Shown here in pieces: positions 18,294 to 27,021 of a DNA stretch of 64,000 bases. Origin of the DNA: Cupriavidus taiwanensis (GTDB taxonomy: Bacteria; Pseudomonadota; Gammaproteobacteria; Burkholderiales; Burkholderiaceae); NCBI RefSeq assembly GCF_900250075.1, contig NZ_LT977071.1:1815801-1879800 (forward strand). The letters run 5' to 3'. The notes beneath the pieces were generated by a model. The model worked only from the letters and a program-made list of their open reading frames with translations. It was not told the DNA's origin and did not search any database. Position 1 is the first letter of the stretch. Each line of letters opens with the position of its first letter. The translations under genes and the position numbers were made by a program.

Positions 18294-19046
18294 TCAGTAA
18301 GCGCCGGACAGCAGCGCACCCGCGCCCGGCACGACCGGTTCCAGGTCCAGCGCGCGCAGCATGGCGTAGGTGGTTGCAATGGCGGCGGTGAGCACCGGCT
18401 TGCCGGTCATCGCCTCGACCTTGGCCACGGCCGGCAGCGATGGCATCTGCACGCAGGCAGACAGCACGATCACGTCGGCGTCCCGCGTGTCCATCTGCGC
18501 AACGATCTCCGGCAGGCGCGACGGATCATGGCGGCCGACGTCGAGGTTGTCGGGGATTTCCAGCGCGCGGTAGTCCACGACTTCATAGCCCTCGTTGCGG
18601 ATGTAGTCCACCACCAGTTCGGTCAGCGGCTTCATGTAGGGCGCGACCACTGCAATGCGCTTCGCGCCCATCACCTTGAGCGCATCCACCAGCGCCCCGG
18701 CACTGGTGATGACTGGCGCGTCGCCGCCGTTCGCTGTGGTATGTGCCTTCAGGCGCTGTTCGGATTGCCGGTGGTAGCCATGGCCCATCGCCATGATCGC
18801 GACGAGGCAGGCATAGCCAAGCACGTCGACGCGGGCATCGCTCAGCTCCACCGCGCAGCGGTCGGACTCGGCATCCATTGCCGCCAGTTCTTCCTTGACC
18901 ACCTTCTTCATCCGCATGCGGCTTGAATGGAAGGTGAAGCGTTCCGGGCGGATCTGCTGGCGCGCCATCAGCATGGCGGGGATTTCGGTTTCCATCGTCG
19001 TGTTCGAGCTGGGGACGATCTGGCCGATACGAAAGACTTTTTGCAT
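18294..19046 (-). CDS. nicE: Maleate isomerase (Asp/Glu racemase family, NicE/PicG type)
   Basis: Protein of 250 residues with the two catalytic cysteines expected for maleate cis-trans isomerase, Cys80 (LGYACLVAIM) and Cys198 (LSACVQMPS). N-terminal GQIVPSSNTTMETEIP is characteristic. It converts maleate to fumarate, which enters the TCA cycle. The gene lies nine bases upstream of nicD in the same operon. Confidence 0.93.
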   Translation of the reverse strand: MQKVFRIGQIVPSSNTTMETEIPAMLMARQQIRPERFTFHSSRMRMKKVVKEELAAMDAESDRCAVELSDARVDVLGYACLVAIMAMGHGYHRQSEQRLKAHTTANGGDAPVITSAGALVDALKVMGAKRIAVVAPYMKPLTELVVDYIRNEGYEVVDYRALEIPDNLDVGRHDPSRLPEIVAQMDTRDADVIVLSACVQMPSLPAVAKVEAMTGKPVLTAAIATTYAMLRALDLEPVVPGAGALLSGAY

Positions 19047-19066
19047 GGGGTTTCCAGGTTGGGCAA

Positions 19067-20029
19067 TCAGAGCTTGAGCAGGCGTTGCGCGTTGCCGTGG
19101 CAGACCAGCGCGCGCGTGGTGTCGTCAAGCGGCGCGCTGTCGATGAACCGCGCGGCCACTTCGGTGGACTCATAGGGGTAGTCGACGGAGAACATCACCG
19201 CCTCCGGTCCCAGTTCGGCAAGGGCGCCCATCAGCGCGCCGTGCGAACACACGCCCGAGGTGGTGATGACGATATTGCTGCCGATGTACTCGGACGGCGC
19301 GCGCTCCAGCCTGACGCCATGCGAATAGACCGCAAAACGGCTGTCGAAGCGCCAGCGCTGGTAAGGCAGGCCTTCGCCCATATGGCCGAGGATCAGCTTC
19401 AGGCGCGGGAAGCGGTCGAACACGCCGCTGAACAACAGCCGCAGCGCGTGCGAAGCGGTTTCCACGCCCCACCCCCACGCGGCTCCGGCCAACTCCGGAT
19501 GGCCGGCGAGCACTTGCGGCGACACGAAGGCATCGGTCGGATGCAGGTACATCGGCACGTCCAGCGCCTGCATGCGTTCCCAGAGCGCGTCATACGCCGG
19601 GGCGTCGTAATAGCGACCATGTGTATGGCCGTTTACCAGCGAGCCCTTGAAGCCGAGCTGCAGCACGGCACGCTCCAGTTCGCCAGCGGCCTGCCCTGGA
19701 TCGTGCATCGGCAGCGCGGCAAAGCCGGCATAGCGCGTCGGATGGCGGGCGATCTGCGCCGCCAGGAAGTCATTGCTCTGGCGCGCACGGGTCAGCGCCA
19801 GTCCGGGATCGGCTTCGCCCTGCACGCCGGGTCCGGTTTGCGACAGCACGGTGATGTCGATGCCGCACCGGTCCATCTCGGCAAGCCGCTCTTCGTCGAA
19901 GTCGGCAAGACGGCGACCAAGCTCGGCGAACACCGCCGGATCGATATGCTGCGTGAACCCTTTGGAATAAGCCTGGAAGCCGGGGGTCATGAAATGCTCT
20001 TCCAGGGCGATCTTCTTCACGTAAGTCAT
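19067..20029 (-). CDS. picC: Amidohydrolase-family decarboxylase, candidate 3,6-dihydroxypicolinate decarboxylase
   Basis: Protein of 320 residues of the ACMSD / gamma-resorcylate decarboxylase family. Metal-site elements are ALEEHF (Glu10/11 and His12), His162 (YLHPTDA), His215 (LGHMGEG) and Asp282 (SVDYPYES). Members do non-oxidative decarboxylation of hydroxylated aromatic acids. In this cluster the expected substrate is 3,6-dihydroxypicolinate, giving 2,5-dihydroxypyridine for NicX; this step separates the picolinate route from the nicotinate route. It is first in the five-gene minus-strand operon behind the operator array. Confidence 0.82.
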   Translation of the reverse strand: MTYVKKIALEEHFMTPGFQAYSKGFTQHIDPAVFAELGRRLADFDEERLAEMDRCGIDITVLSQTGPGVQGEADPGLALTRARQSNDFLAAQIARHPTRYAGFAALPMHDPGQAAGELERAVLQLGFKGSLVNGHTHGRYYDAPAYDALWERMQALDVPMYLHPTDAFVSPQVLAGHPELAGAAWGWGVETASHALRLLFSGVFDRFPRLKLILGHMGEGLPYQRWRFDSRFAVYSHGVRLERAPSEYIGSNIVITTSGVCSHGALMGALAELGPEAVMFSVDYPYESTEVAARFIDSAPLDDTTRALVCHGNAQRLLKL

Positions 20030-20111
20030 GCTGGTGGGGGCTCCTGATGGATGGAATCGGTGCGTGCCGAGCTTTGTCCCGCGTGCGCCGATGCGTCGCC
20101 TCGTCGATTAC

Positions 20112-20123
20112 TCAGTACACTGA
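20112..20123. promoter_or_regulatory. MarR-type operator near the decarboxylase operon
   Basis: TCAGTACACTGA at 20112-20123, 83-94 bases upstream of the picC-like start. It is identical to the site at 26964. It lies in the 453-base divergent region 20030-20482, which otherwise holds no credible gene. Confidence 0.72.
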
Positions 20124-20230
20124 TTAGTTTTCGGATTCTAGTGAGCGGATTTTCAAAAGTCCAGAAGGAGCGCGGAGGGTTAACACCTATAACGATGGCC
20201 GGAACCGCTCATTACACTGGCCCCAGATGA

Positions 20231-20242
20231 TCAGTATGCTGA
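20231..20242. promoter_or_regulatory. MarR-type operator in the middle of the divergent region
   Basis: TCAGTATGCTGA at 20231-20242, flanked so that ATCAGTATGCTGAT is a 14-base palindrome with two mismatched centre pairs. It lies about midway between the divergent picC-like and MFS genes and could serve either promoter. Confidence 0.72.
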
Positions 20243-20321
20243 TGATATGAAACATCCATTTAAATCGGGCTTTCCGGCGCCTTCGCAATATCCCAGGTGC
20301 CGGCTCTGGCCCGCATTTTGC

Positions 20322-20353
20322 TCAGCATACTGCGCTTCTCATCAGCATACTGA
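20322..20353. promoter_or_regulatory. Tandem MarR-type operators upstream of the MFS permease
   Basis: TCAGCATACTGC (20322-20333, last base off consensus) and TCAGCATACTGA (20342-20353) are spaced exactly 20 bases, about two helical turns, allowing two dimers on one face. They lie 130-161 bases before the MFS start. Confidence 0.72.
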
Positions 20354-20482
20354 CTGATGCACCGGCAGGATGCGGCACCGCACAGTGCCGGGTCAGCAAT
20401 GACCCGCGCCATCGGGGCCCGGCACCACCGGGAAGCAAACAAACAATAGAGACATACGGCCTGACCAAAAGGAGCCCCCGCC

Positions 20483-22099
20483 ATGACGATCAGCCTGACC
20501 CGCGCCAAGACGCGCGCCGAGACGAGTGCCCCGGCCTCCGGCATGACCGCCGAAGAACGCAAGGTCATCCTTGCCTCATCCTTCGGCGCCCTGATGGAGT
20601 GGTACGACTTTTACATCTACGCGGCGCTGGCGGTGTATTTCGGCGCACTGTTCTTTCCGCCGGGCAATGAAACGGCCGCCTTCCTGGCCAGCCTGGCTAC
20701 CTTCGGCGCCGGCTTCCTGATCCGGCCGGTGGGCGCGCTGGTGTTCGGGCGCCTGGGCGACCGGATCGGCCGCAAGTACACCTTCCTGGTCACCATCCTG
20801 CTGATGGGCGTGGCCACGGTGGGCGTCGGCGTGCTGCCGACATACGAGCAGATCGGCATCACCGCCACGGTGCTGCTGGTGCTGCTGCGACTGCTGCAAG
20901 GCCTCGCGCTGGGCGGCGAAGTGGGCGGCGCGGTCACGTATGTCGCCGAGCATTCGCCGGCAGGCAAGCGCGGCCTCTACACCAGCTCGCTGCAGACCAC
21001 CGCCACGCTGGGGCTGCTGTCCTCGCTATTCGTGGTCTACCTGCTCAAGACCTTCCTGACCGAAGCGGAATTCCGCGCGTGGGGCTGGCGCATCCCGTTC
21101 ATCGTGTCGCTGGTGATGCTGGTGATCTCGGTCTATATCCGCGGCAAGCTGCATGAATCGCCGGTGTTCGCACGCATGAAGGCTGGCAATGCCACCTCGA
21201 AGTCCCCCATCCGCGAAAGCTTCACGCGGTGGGAGAACCTGAAGTCGGTGCTGCTGCTGTTCGTGGTGGCCGCCGGACTCGGCGCGATCTTCGGCACCGG
21301 CCACTTCTACAGCATGTTCTTCCTCAACAAGACGCTGCACGTGCCGATCGAAACCGTGCACAAGCTGATCGCGATCGCCCTGGTGGTGGCGACGCCTTGC
21401 TACCTGTTCTTCGGCTGGCTGTCGGACCGCATCGGCCGCAAGTACATCATGATGGCCGCCTGCCTGCTGGCTGCGCTCTGCACCCAGCCGGTGTTCAAGG
21501 GGCTGACCCACTACGCCAATCCCGCCCTGGAGCAGTTCCAGCGGCAAGGCACGGTGCAAGTGACCGCGGGCGACTGCAAGGCGCGCCTGTTCGGCGAACC
21601 GGTGTCGGCCTGCGACAAGATCCGCGGCTACCTGACCGACCTGGGCGTGGGCTACACCTTCGTGCCGGCCAGCGACCCGGGCCGGGCGGAAATCCAGATC
21701 GGCGCGCGCACGCTACAGGGCTTCGACCGCACCGCCATCAAGACGGCACTGGTCGAGGCCGGCTGGCCGGAGCGCGCCGATCCCGGCAGGATGAATACGC
21801 CGATGGTGTTCATGCTGCTGCTGGTGCCGATCCTGTTCCTGGCCATGGTCTATGGGCCGATGGCCGCCTTCATGGTCGAGCTGTTCCCGGCCCGGGTACG
21901 CTACACCTCGCTGTCGCTGCCCTTCCACCTTGGTGCGGGCTGGGTCGGAGGCATGCTGTCATTCGTGGTGACGGCGATGAACGTCTCCAGCGGCGACGTG
22001 TATTTTGGCCTCTGGTACCCGGTGGTTATCGCCGGCCTCGCCTTCGTCATCGGCATGGTGTTCGTGCCGGAGACGCGCGGGCGCGACCTGTCCACCTGA
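20483..22099 (+). CDS. MFS metabolite:H+ symporter with an inserted loop domain
   Basis: Permease of 538 residues in the MHS family (ProP/ShiA/KgtP type), with SFGALMEWYDFYIYA at 33-47 and GRLGDRIGRKYTF at 89-101. Most relatives are about 430-450 residues. The excess is a hydrophilic insert at about 340-440, between helices of the second half, containing two cysteines (365, 377). It is probably an uptake system for the pyridine carboxylate. A GGAGCCCCC site precedes the ATG, and a clean terminator follows, so it is a single-gene unit. Confidence 0.85.
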   Translation: MTISLTRAKTRAETSAPASGMTAEERKVILASSFGALMEWYDFYIYAALAVYFGALFFPPGNETAAFLASLATFGAGFLIRPVGALVFGRLGDRIGRKYTFLVTILLMGVATVGVGVLPTYEQIGITATVLLVLLRLLQGLALGGEVGGAVTYVAEHSPAGKRGLYTSSLQTTATLGLLSSLFVVYLLKTFLTEAEFRAWGWRIPFIVSLVMLVISVYIRGKLHESPVFARMKAGNATSKSPIRESFTRWENLKSVLLLFVVAAGLGAIFGTGHFYSMFFLNKTLHVPIETVHKLIAIALVVATPCYLFFGWLSDRIGRKYIMMAACLLAALCTQPVFKGLTHYANPALEQFQRQGTVQVTAGDCKARLFGEPVSACDKIRGYLTDLGVGYTFVPASDPGRAEIQIGARTLQGFDRTAIKTALVEAGWPERADPGRMNTPMVFMLLLVPILFLAMVYGPMAAFMVELFPARVRYTSLSLPFHLGAGWVGGMLSFVVTAMNVSSGDVYFGLWYPVVIAGLAFVIGMVFVPETRGRDLST

Positions 22100-22123
22100 G
22101 CGCTGCTCTCCGGCGCACTTGCA

Positions 22124-22145
22124 GGGCGGAGAACTCCGCCCTTTT
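22124..22145 (+). terminator. Intrinsic terminator after the MFS permease
   Basis: GGGCGGA (22124-22130) pairs with TCCGCCC (22135-22141) across a GAAC loop, followed by TTTT (22142-22145). It lies 25 bases after the MFS stop and just before the next operator and promoter. Confidence 0.85.
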
Positions 22146-22158
22146 CATCGGCATATAT

Positions 22159-22170
22159 TCAGCATACTGA
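22159..22170. promoter_or_regulatory. MarR-type operator at the ABC transporter promoter
   Basis: TCAGCATACTGA at 22159-22170 directly abuts a TATATT sequence (22154-22159) that resembles a -10 element. It lies 96-107 bases before the ABC binding-protein start. Confidence 0.72.
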
Positions 22171-22265
22171 TTTTCTTCCCGAGCGCGCGCAGCGATGGCG
22201 CCCGCGTCGGGCGCATGCAGCCATCGCCAACTTCCATCCCTTCGCGCAGACAACCTGGAGCCCCC

Positions 22266-23483
22266 ATGTCCACCTCTCGCATCCTACGCACCCTAGCCTC
22301 GTCGTCCGCACTGCTCGGCCTGGCGCAGGCCACGCCCGCCCTGGCCGACGCCAGCGGCGTGAAGATCGGCGTCATCACCGATATGTCCGGCTCCTATGCC
22401 GATCTGTCCGGCAAGGGCTCGGTCGTCGCCGCCCAGATGGCCGTCGATGAGTTCGGCGGCAAGGCCCTGGGCAAGCCCGTCACGGTGCTTTCGGCGGATC
22501 ACCAGAACAAGGCGGATATCGCTTCGTCGCTGGCGCGCCGATGGTTCGATACCGACGGCGTCGACATGGTGATCGACTTCCCCAACTCGTCAACCGCGCT
22601 CGCGGTGCAGGAAGTGGCGCGCCAGAAGCAGAAGATCGACATCGTCTCCACCGGCGGCGCCATGGCGCTGACCAACCAGAACTGTTCGCCCACAGGCTTC
22701 CATTGGGCCTGGGACACCTACTCGGTGTCGTATCCGCTGGTCCGCCGCCTGATCGACCAGGGCCGCAACAGCTGGTACTACATCACCGTGGACTATGCCT
22801 TCGGCCAGTCGCTGGAAGCCGATTTCCGCAAGGCCGTGGATGCCGGTGGCGGCAAGAACGTCGGCAGCACGCGCCATCCGCTCAATGCCAGCGACTTCAG
22901 CAGCCCGGTGGTCGCGGCGTCGGCCTCCAAGGCCAAGGTGGTGGTGCTGGCCAACGCCGGCAACGACATGATTAATGGCGTCAAGGCCGCCGGCGAGTTC
23001 GGCCTGATCAAGGCGGGGCAGACGGTCATCACGCCGTCCACCTTCATCACCGATATCAAAAGTCTGGGTCTGCCCGCCGCGCAGGGCCTGACCTATGTCG
23101 ATCCGTTCAGGCTCGACCTCGACGCGAAGTCGAAGGACTTCGTCGAGCGCTACCACAAGCGCCACAAGGCGTATCCCACGCACGGGCAGATCGGCGTCTA
23201 TTCCGGCGTGCTGCACTACCTGAAGGCCGTGGAAGCCGCCAGGACCGTCGAGGGCCCCGCGGTGGCGGACAAGATGCGCGCGCTGCCCGTCAACGACGCC
23301 TTCGTGCGCAATGGCAAGGTCCGGATCGATGGCCGCATGGTGCACGACATGTACCTGGCCCAGGCCAAGACGCCGGCGGAGTCGAAAGGCCCGTGGGACC
23401 TGGTCAAGTACATCGGCACCATTCCCGGCGACGAGGCCTTCCGCCCCCTCTCCGCCAGTGAATGCCCGCTGGTCAAGAAGTGA
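22266..23483 (+). CDS. ABC transporter periplasmic binding protein, branched-chain amino acid type
   Basis: Protein of 405 residues of the Peripla_BP_6/LivK family. It has a signal peptide ending in ALA at about 27, then KIGVITDMSGSYADLSGKGS, the usual ligand-pocket start. The closest functional class binds aromatic or amide compounds rather than leucine (SCP-type, with the C-terminal AECPLVKK-like end), but the ligand cannot be read from sequence. It heads the five-gene importer operon in the island, so a pyridine carboxylate ligand is plausible. The ATG at 22266 has TGGAG eight bases upstream. Confidence 0.9.
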   Translation: MSTSRILRTLASSSALLGLAQATPALADASGVKIGVITDMSGSYADLSGKGSVVAAQMAVDEFGGKALGKPVTVLSADHQNKADIASSLARRWFDTDGVDMVIDFPNSSTALAVQEVARQKQKIDIVSTGGAMALTNQNCSPTGFHWAWDTYSVSYPLVRRLIDQGRNSWYYITVDYAFGQSLEADFRKAVDAGGGKNVGSTRHPLNASDFSSPVVAASASKAKVVVLANAGNDMINGVKAAGEFGLIKAGQTVITPSTFITDIKSLGLPAAQGLTYVDPFRLDLDAKSKDFVERYHKRHKAYPTHGQIGVYSGVLHYLKAVEAARTVEGPAVADKMRALPVNDAFVRNGKVRIDGRMVHDMYLAQAKTPAESKGPWDLVKYIGTIPGDEAFRPLSASECPLVKK

Positions 23484-23491
23484 GCGCGCCA

Positions 23492-24265
23492 ATGCCTGAG
23501 CAAGACGTGATCCTGCGCACGCAGCGGCTGACCAAGGCGTTCAAGGGCTTTACCGCCGTCAGCGATGTCAGCCTGTCGGTGCGGCGGGGCTCGATCCATG
23601 CGCTGATCGGCCCCAACGGCGCCGGCAAGACCACCTGTTTCAACCTGCTGACCAAGTTCCACGCGCCGTCGTCCGGCTCCATTCATTTCAACGGGGCCGA
23701 CATCACCGCTCTGCGCCCGGCGCAGATCGCCCGCATGGGCGTGATCCGCTCGTTCCAGATTTCCGCGGTGTTCCCGCAGCTGACCGTGCTGGAGAACGTG
23801 CGCATCGCGCTGCAGCGCAAGCTGGGAACGTCGTGGCATTTCTGGCGCGGCAAGCGCTCGCTGTCACGGCTGGATGCGCACGCCATGGAACTGCTGGACG
23901 AGGTGGGCCTGGCCAGCTTCGCGCACCTTGGCACGGCGGAGCTGGCCTATGGCCGCAAGCGCGCACTCGAGCTGGCCACCACGCTAGCCACCGATCCGGA
24001 ACTGATGCTGCTGGACGAGCCCACGCAGGGTATGGGCCACGAGGACGTCGAGACCGTGACCGCGCTGATCAAGCGCGTGTCCGCGGGACGGACCGTGCTG
24101 ATGGTGGAGCACAACATGAGCGTGGTGTCGTCGATCGTCGATCGCATCACGGTGCTGCAGCGCGGCGCCGTGCTGGCCGAGGGCACGTACGACGAAATCT
24201 CGCGCAATCCGCAGGTGAAGGAAGCCTATATGGGAACCACCGAAGACCAGCAGGAGGCCGCATGA
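23492..24265 (+). CDS. livG: ABC transporter ATP-binding protein LivG type
   Basis: ATPase of 257 residues with Walker A GPNGAGKT, the LivG-type loop ARMGVIRSFQISAVFPQLTVLENV, and Walker B LMLLDEPTQGM. The signature is degenerate (LAYGRKRALELA instead of LSGGQ), which is frequent in LivG. It pairs with the next ATPase to drive import. The start could be ATG 23492, GTG 23480 (overlapping the upstream stop) or ATG 23462; 23492 is preferred because it leaves no overlap with the binding protein. Confidence 0.9.
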   Translation: MPEQDVILRTQRLTKAFKGFTAVSDVSLSVRRGSIHALIGPNGAGKTTCFNLLTKFHAPSSGSIHFNGADITALRPAQIARMGVIRSFQISAVFPQLTVLENVRIALQRKLGTSWHFWRGKRSLSRLDAHAMELLDEVGLASFAHLGTAELAYGRKRALELATTLATDPELMLLDEPTQGMGHEDVETVTALIKRVSAGRTVLMVEHNMSVVSSIVDRITVLQRGAVLAEGTYDEISRNPQVKEAYMGTTEDQQEAA

Positions 24266-24999
24266 CCGCAACCGCCACCCCGGCCCTCGAATTGCGGGGC
24301 CTGCATGCCTGGTACGGCGAATCGCACATCCTGCACGGTGTCGACCTGGCGGTCCATCCGGGTGAAGTGATCACGCTGCTGGGCCGCAACGGCGCCGGGC
24401 GCACCACCACGCTGCGCGCCATCATGGGACTGACCGGCACGCGCAAGGGCTCGGTGCGCGTATTCGGCCGGGAAACGATCGGCATGAAGACGCACCGCAT
24501 TGCGCCGCTGGGGCTTGGCTACTGCCCGGAGGAGCGCGCCATTTTCGCCAGCCTGTCGTGCGAAGAGAACCTGCTGCTGCCGCCGGCCTTCGAGGCAGCG
24601 CCGGGCGCGACGGGTCTGCTCGAGCCCATGTCGGTCGCCGAGATCTACGAGATGTTCCCCAACCTGCATGAGCGGCGCAAGAGCCAGGGCACGCGCATGT
24701 CGGGCGGCGAGCAGCAGATGCTGGCAGTGGCGCGCATCCTGCGCACCGGCGCCAGCGTGCTGCTGCTCGACGAGATCTCGGAAGGGCTGGCACCGGTGAT
24801 CGTGCAGAAGCTCGCAAAGATGATCGCCACGCTGCGCCGGCGCGGCTACACCATCGTCATGGTGGAGCAGAACTTCCGCTTCGCGGCGCCGCTGGCGGAC
24901 CGCTTCTTCGTGATGGAGCACGGCCGCATCGTGGAGGCCTTCGCCGCCAGCGAGCTGGAACGGAAGATGTCCACGCTCAACGCCCTGCTGGGCGTGTAA
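24262..24999 (+). CDS. livF: ABC transporter ATP-binding protein LivF type with arginine in Walker A
   Basis: ATPase of 245 residues. The Walker A loop reads GRNGAGRT (41-48), with Arg47 where lysine contacts the ATP phosphates; the bases GGGCGCACC confirm it. The remaining motifs are normal: signature MSGGEQQ, Walker B VLLLDEISEGLAP, and H-loop-region VMVEQN with no histidine at the switch position, as in other LivF proteins. It overlaps livG by four bases. Activity may depend mainly on the intact LivG site. Confidence 0.9.
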   Translation: MTATATPALELRGLHAWYGESHILHGVDLAVHPGEVITLLGRNGAGRTTTLRAIMGLTGTRKGSVRVFGRETIGMKTHRIAPLGLGYCPEERAIFASLSCEENLLLPPAFEAAPGATGLLEPMSVAEIYEMFPNLHERRKSQGTRMSGGEQQMLAVARILRTGASVLLLDEISEGLAPVIVQKLAKMIATLRRRGYTIVMVEQNFRFAAPLADRFFVMEHGRIVEAFAASELERKMSTLNALLGV

Positions 25000-25011
25000 G
25001 GAGACCTTGTC

Positions 25012-25896
25012 ATGGAATTGTTTGGAGTGCCCCTGCCCGCGCTGCTGAGCCAGCTGCTGCTGGGGCTGGTCAACGGGTCGTTCTACGCGATCCTGAGCCT
25101 GGGGCTGGCCGTGATCTTCGGCCTGCTCAACGTGATCAACTTCGCGCACGGCGCGTTGTTCATGCTGGGCGCGGTGCTGGCGTGGATGGGCCTGAACTAC
25201 CTTGGGATCAGCTACTGGCTGATGCTGCTGCTGGCGCCGCTGGTGGCCGGTGCGCTGGGCGTTGTACTAGAGCGCACCATGCTGCGCCACCTGTACCGCT
25301 TCGACCACCTGTACGGGCTGCTGCTGACGCTCGGCATCTGCCTGCTGATCGAAGGCTTGCTGCGCTCGGTCTACGGGGTCTCCGGGCTGCCCTACCCCAC
25401 CCCTGAAGCGCTGACCGGTATCAGCCAGCTGGGCTTCATGGTGCTGCCCAACTACCGTGCCTGGGTGGTAGTGGCATCGCTGACGGTGTGCTTCGCTACC
25501 TGGTTCATGATCGAGAAGACCCGGCTGGGCGCTTACCTGCGCGCCGGCACCGAGAATCCGCGCATGGTCGAAGCCTTCGGCGTCAATGTGCCGCTGCTGG
25601 TGACGCTGACCTATGCCTTCGGCGTCGGGCTGGCGGCGCTCGCCGGCGTGCTCGCCGCGCCGGTGATGCAGGTGTCCCCGCTGATGGGTCAAAACCTGAT
25701 CATCACGGTGTTCGCGGTGGTGGTGATCGGCGGCATGGGCTCGATCCTCGGCTCGATCTTTACCGGCCTGGGACTGGGTGTGTTCGAAGGCATCACCAAG
25801 GTCTACTATCCCGAAGCGTCCGCGACCGTTGTCTTCGTCGCCATGGTCTGCGTGCTGCTGGTGCGGCCGGCCGGTTTGTTTGGAAAGGAGAAATAA
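25012..25896 (+). CDS. livH: ABC transporter permease LivH type
   Basis: Membrane protein of 294 residues with about eight helices. It has LivH-type blocks LVNGSFYAILSLGLAVIFGLLNVINFAHGA near the N-terminus and VFAVVVIGGMGSILGSIFTGLGLG near the C-terminus. It forms the channel with LivM. A GGAG site lies nine bases before the ATG. The stop overlaps the livM start (TAATG). Confidence 0.93.
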   Translation: MELFGVPLPALLSQLLLGLVNGSFYAILSLGLAVIFGLLNVINFAHGALFMLGAVLAWMGLNYLGISYWLMLLLAPLVAGALGVVLERTMLRHLYRFDHLYGLLLTLGICLLIEGLLRSVYGVSGLPYPTPEALTGISQLGFMVLPNYRAWVVVASLTVCFATWFMIEKTRLGAYLRAGTENPRMVEAFGVNVPLLVTLTYAFGVGLAALAGVLAAPVMQVSPLMGQNLIITVFAVVVIGGMGSILGSIFTGLGLGVFEGITKVYYPEASATVVFVAMVCVLLVRPAGLFGKEK

Positions 25897-26939
25897 TGGC
25901 AAGCCCCACTTACGCAACGCGGCCGCGGCTCGCATACGGACTGCTGCTGGCGGCGCTGCTGCTCGCGCCCTGGCTGGGCGCCTACCCGGTGCTGGTGATG
26001 AAGCTGCTGTGCTTCGCGCTGTTTGCCTGCGCCTTCAACCTGCTGCTGGGCTATACCGGGCTGGTGTCGTTCGGCCATGCCGCGTTCTTCGGCGGCGCTG
26101 CCTACGCCTGCGGCTATGCAATGAAGTCGCTGCAGCTCGCGCCGGAACTGGCGCTGCTCGGCGGCACCGCCTTCGGTGCGCTGCTGGGACTGGTGTTCGG
26201 CGCGCTGGCGATCCGCCGCCAGGGGATCTACTTCGCCATGATCACGCTGGCGCTGGCGCAGATGTTCTACTTCTTCTGCCTGCAGGCGCCAATCACCGGC
26301 GGCGAAGACGGCATGCAGGCGGTGCCGCGCGGCGAGCTGTTCGGCTTGCTGCCGCTGGCGTCCGATCACACCATGTACTACGTGGTGCTGGCGATCACGG
26401 TCGCTGCCTTCCTCGGCATCATGCGTATCGTCAACTCGCCCTTCGGGCAGATCCTGCGGGCGATCAAGGAAAACGAGCCGCGCGCGGTCTCGCTGGGCTA
26501 TGACGCGGACCGGTTCAAGCTGCTGGCGTTCGTGCTGTCGTCGGCGCTGGCCGGGCTTGCGGGCGCGCTCAAGACTCTGGTGCTGGGCTTCGCCACGCTG
26601 ACCGACGTCCACTGGATGATGTCGGGCTCGGTGATCCTGATGACACTGGTCGGCGGCATGGGCACCCTGTCCGGCCCGCTGGTCGGCGCGCTGGTCATTG
26701 TCGCGCTGGAGAACAAGCTGGGGGATGCGGGCAACGCGCTGGCGGCGATGACTGGGATCGGCTGGTTCGATACGCTGGGCGAGTCGGTCAGCATGGTGAC
26801 CGGGCTGATCTTCGTGGTCTGCGTGCTGACGTTCCGCCGCGGCATCATGGGCGAGATCCTGGCGCGGTGGCAGACACGTCCCACGCTGCAGCACGGCGCC
26901 GCGGCCACGACCGGGACGGCCCGCACCAGTCAGGGTTAA
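25896..26939 (+). CDS. livM: ABC transporter permease LivM type
   Basis: Permease of 347 residues with the LivM-type segment NLLLGYTGLVSFGHAAFFGG (about 48-67), cytoplasmic coupling region ILRAIKENEPRAVSLGYD, and GGMGTLSGPLVGALVI. It completes the importer. The true start is the ATG overlapping the livH stop, preceded by AAAGGAG. It is the last gene before the double operator at 26964-26997. Confidence 0.92.
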   Translation: MASPTYATRPRLAYGLLLAALLLAPWLGAYPVLVMKLLCFALFACAFNLLLGYTGLVSFGHAAFFGGAAYACGYAMKSLQLAPELALLGGTAFGALLGLVFGALAIRRQGIYFAMITLALAQMFYFFCLQAPITGGEDGMQAVPRGELFGLLPLASDHTMYYVVLAITVAAFLGIMRIVNSPFGQILRAIKENEPRAVSLGYDADRFKLLAFVLSSALAGLAGALKTLVLGFATLTDVHWMMSGSVILMTLVGGMGTLSGPLVGALVIVALENKLGDAGNALAAMTGIGWFDTLGESVSMVTGLIFVVCVLTFRRGIMGEILARWQTRPTLQHGAAATTGTARTSQG

Positions 26940-26963
26940 CAAGGATATTTCTCGCCCAAAACA

Positions 26964-26997
26964 TCAGTACACTGATCTTATATACTCAGCATACTGA
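26964..26997 (+). promoter_or_regulatory. Double MarR-type operator around a -10 box, Rieske oxygenase promoter
   Basis: TCAGTACACTGA (26964-26975) and TCAGCATACTGA (26986-26997) flank TATACT (26981-26986), a near-perfect -10 element. The two palindromes are 22 bases apart, start to start. Binding at either would cover the promoter, and the ferredoxin start lies 24 bases after the second box, implying a very short leader or an alternative start point. Confidence 0.8.
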
Positions 26998-27021
26998 CAA
27001 ATTAGATTTACGGAGATGACC

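Noticed and set aside
15743..20029. Nicotinate degradation (nic) cluster
   Set aside because: The lower pathway genes are nic-like, but no NicC flavin monooxygenase or NicAB-type two-subunit hydroxylase is present, while a separate decarboxylase and a Rieske system are. Picolinate fits better, although nicotinate cannot be fully excluded.
20030..20482. Small protein genes in the divergent region
   Set aside because: Only short frames interrupted by the operator palindromes; a minus-strand frame at 20260-20568 crosses the MFS start and has no ribosome site.
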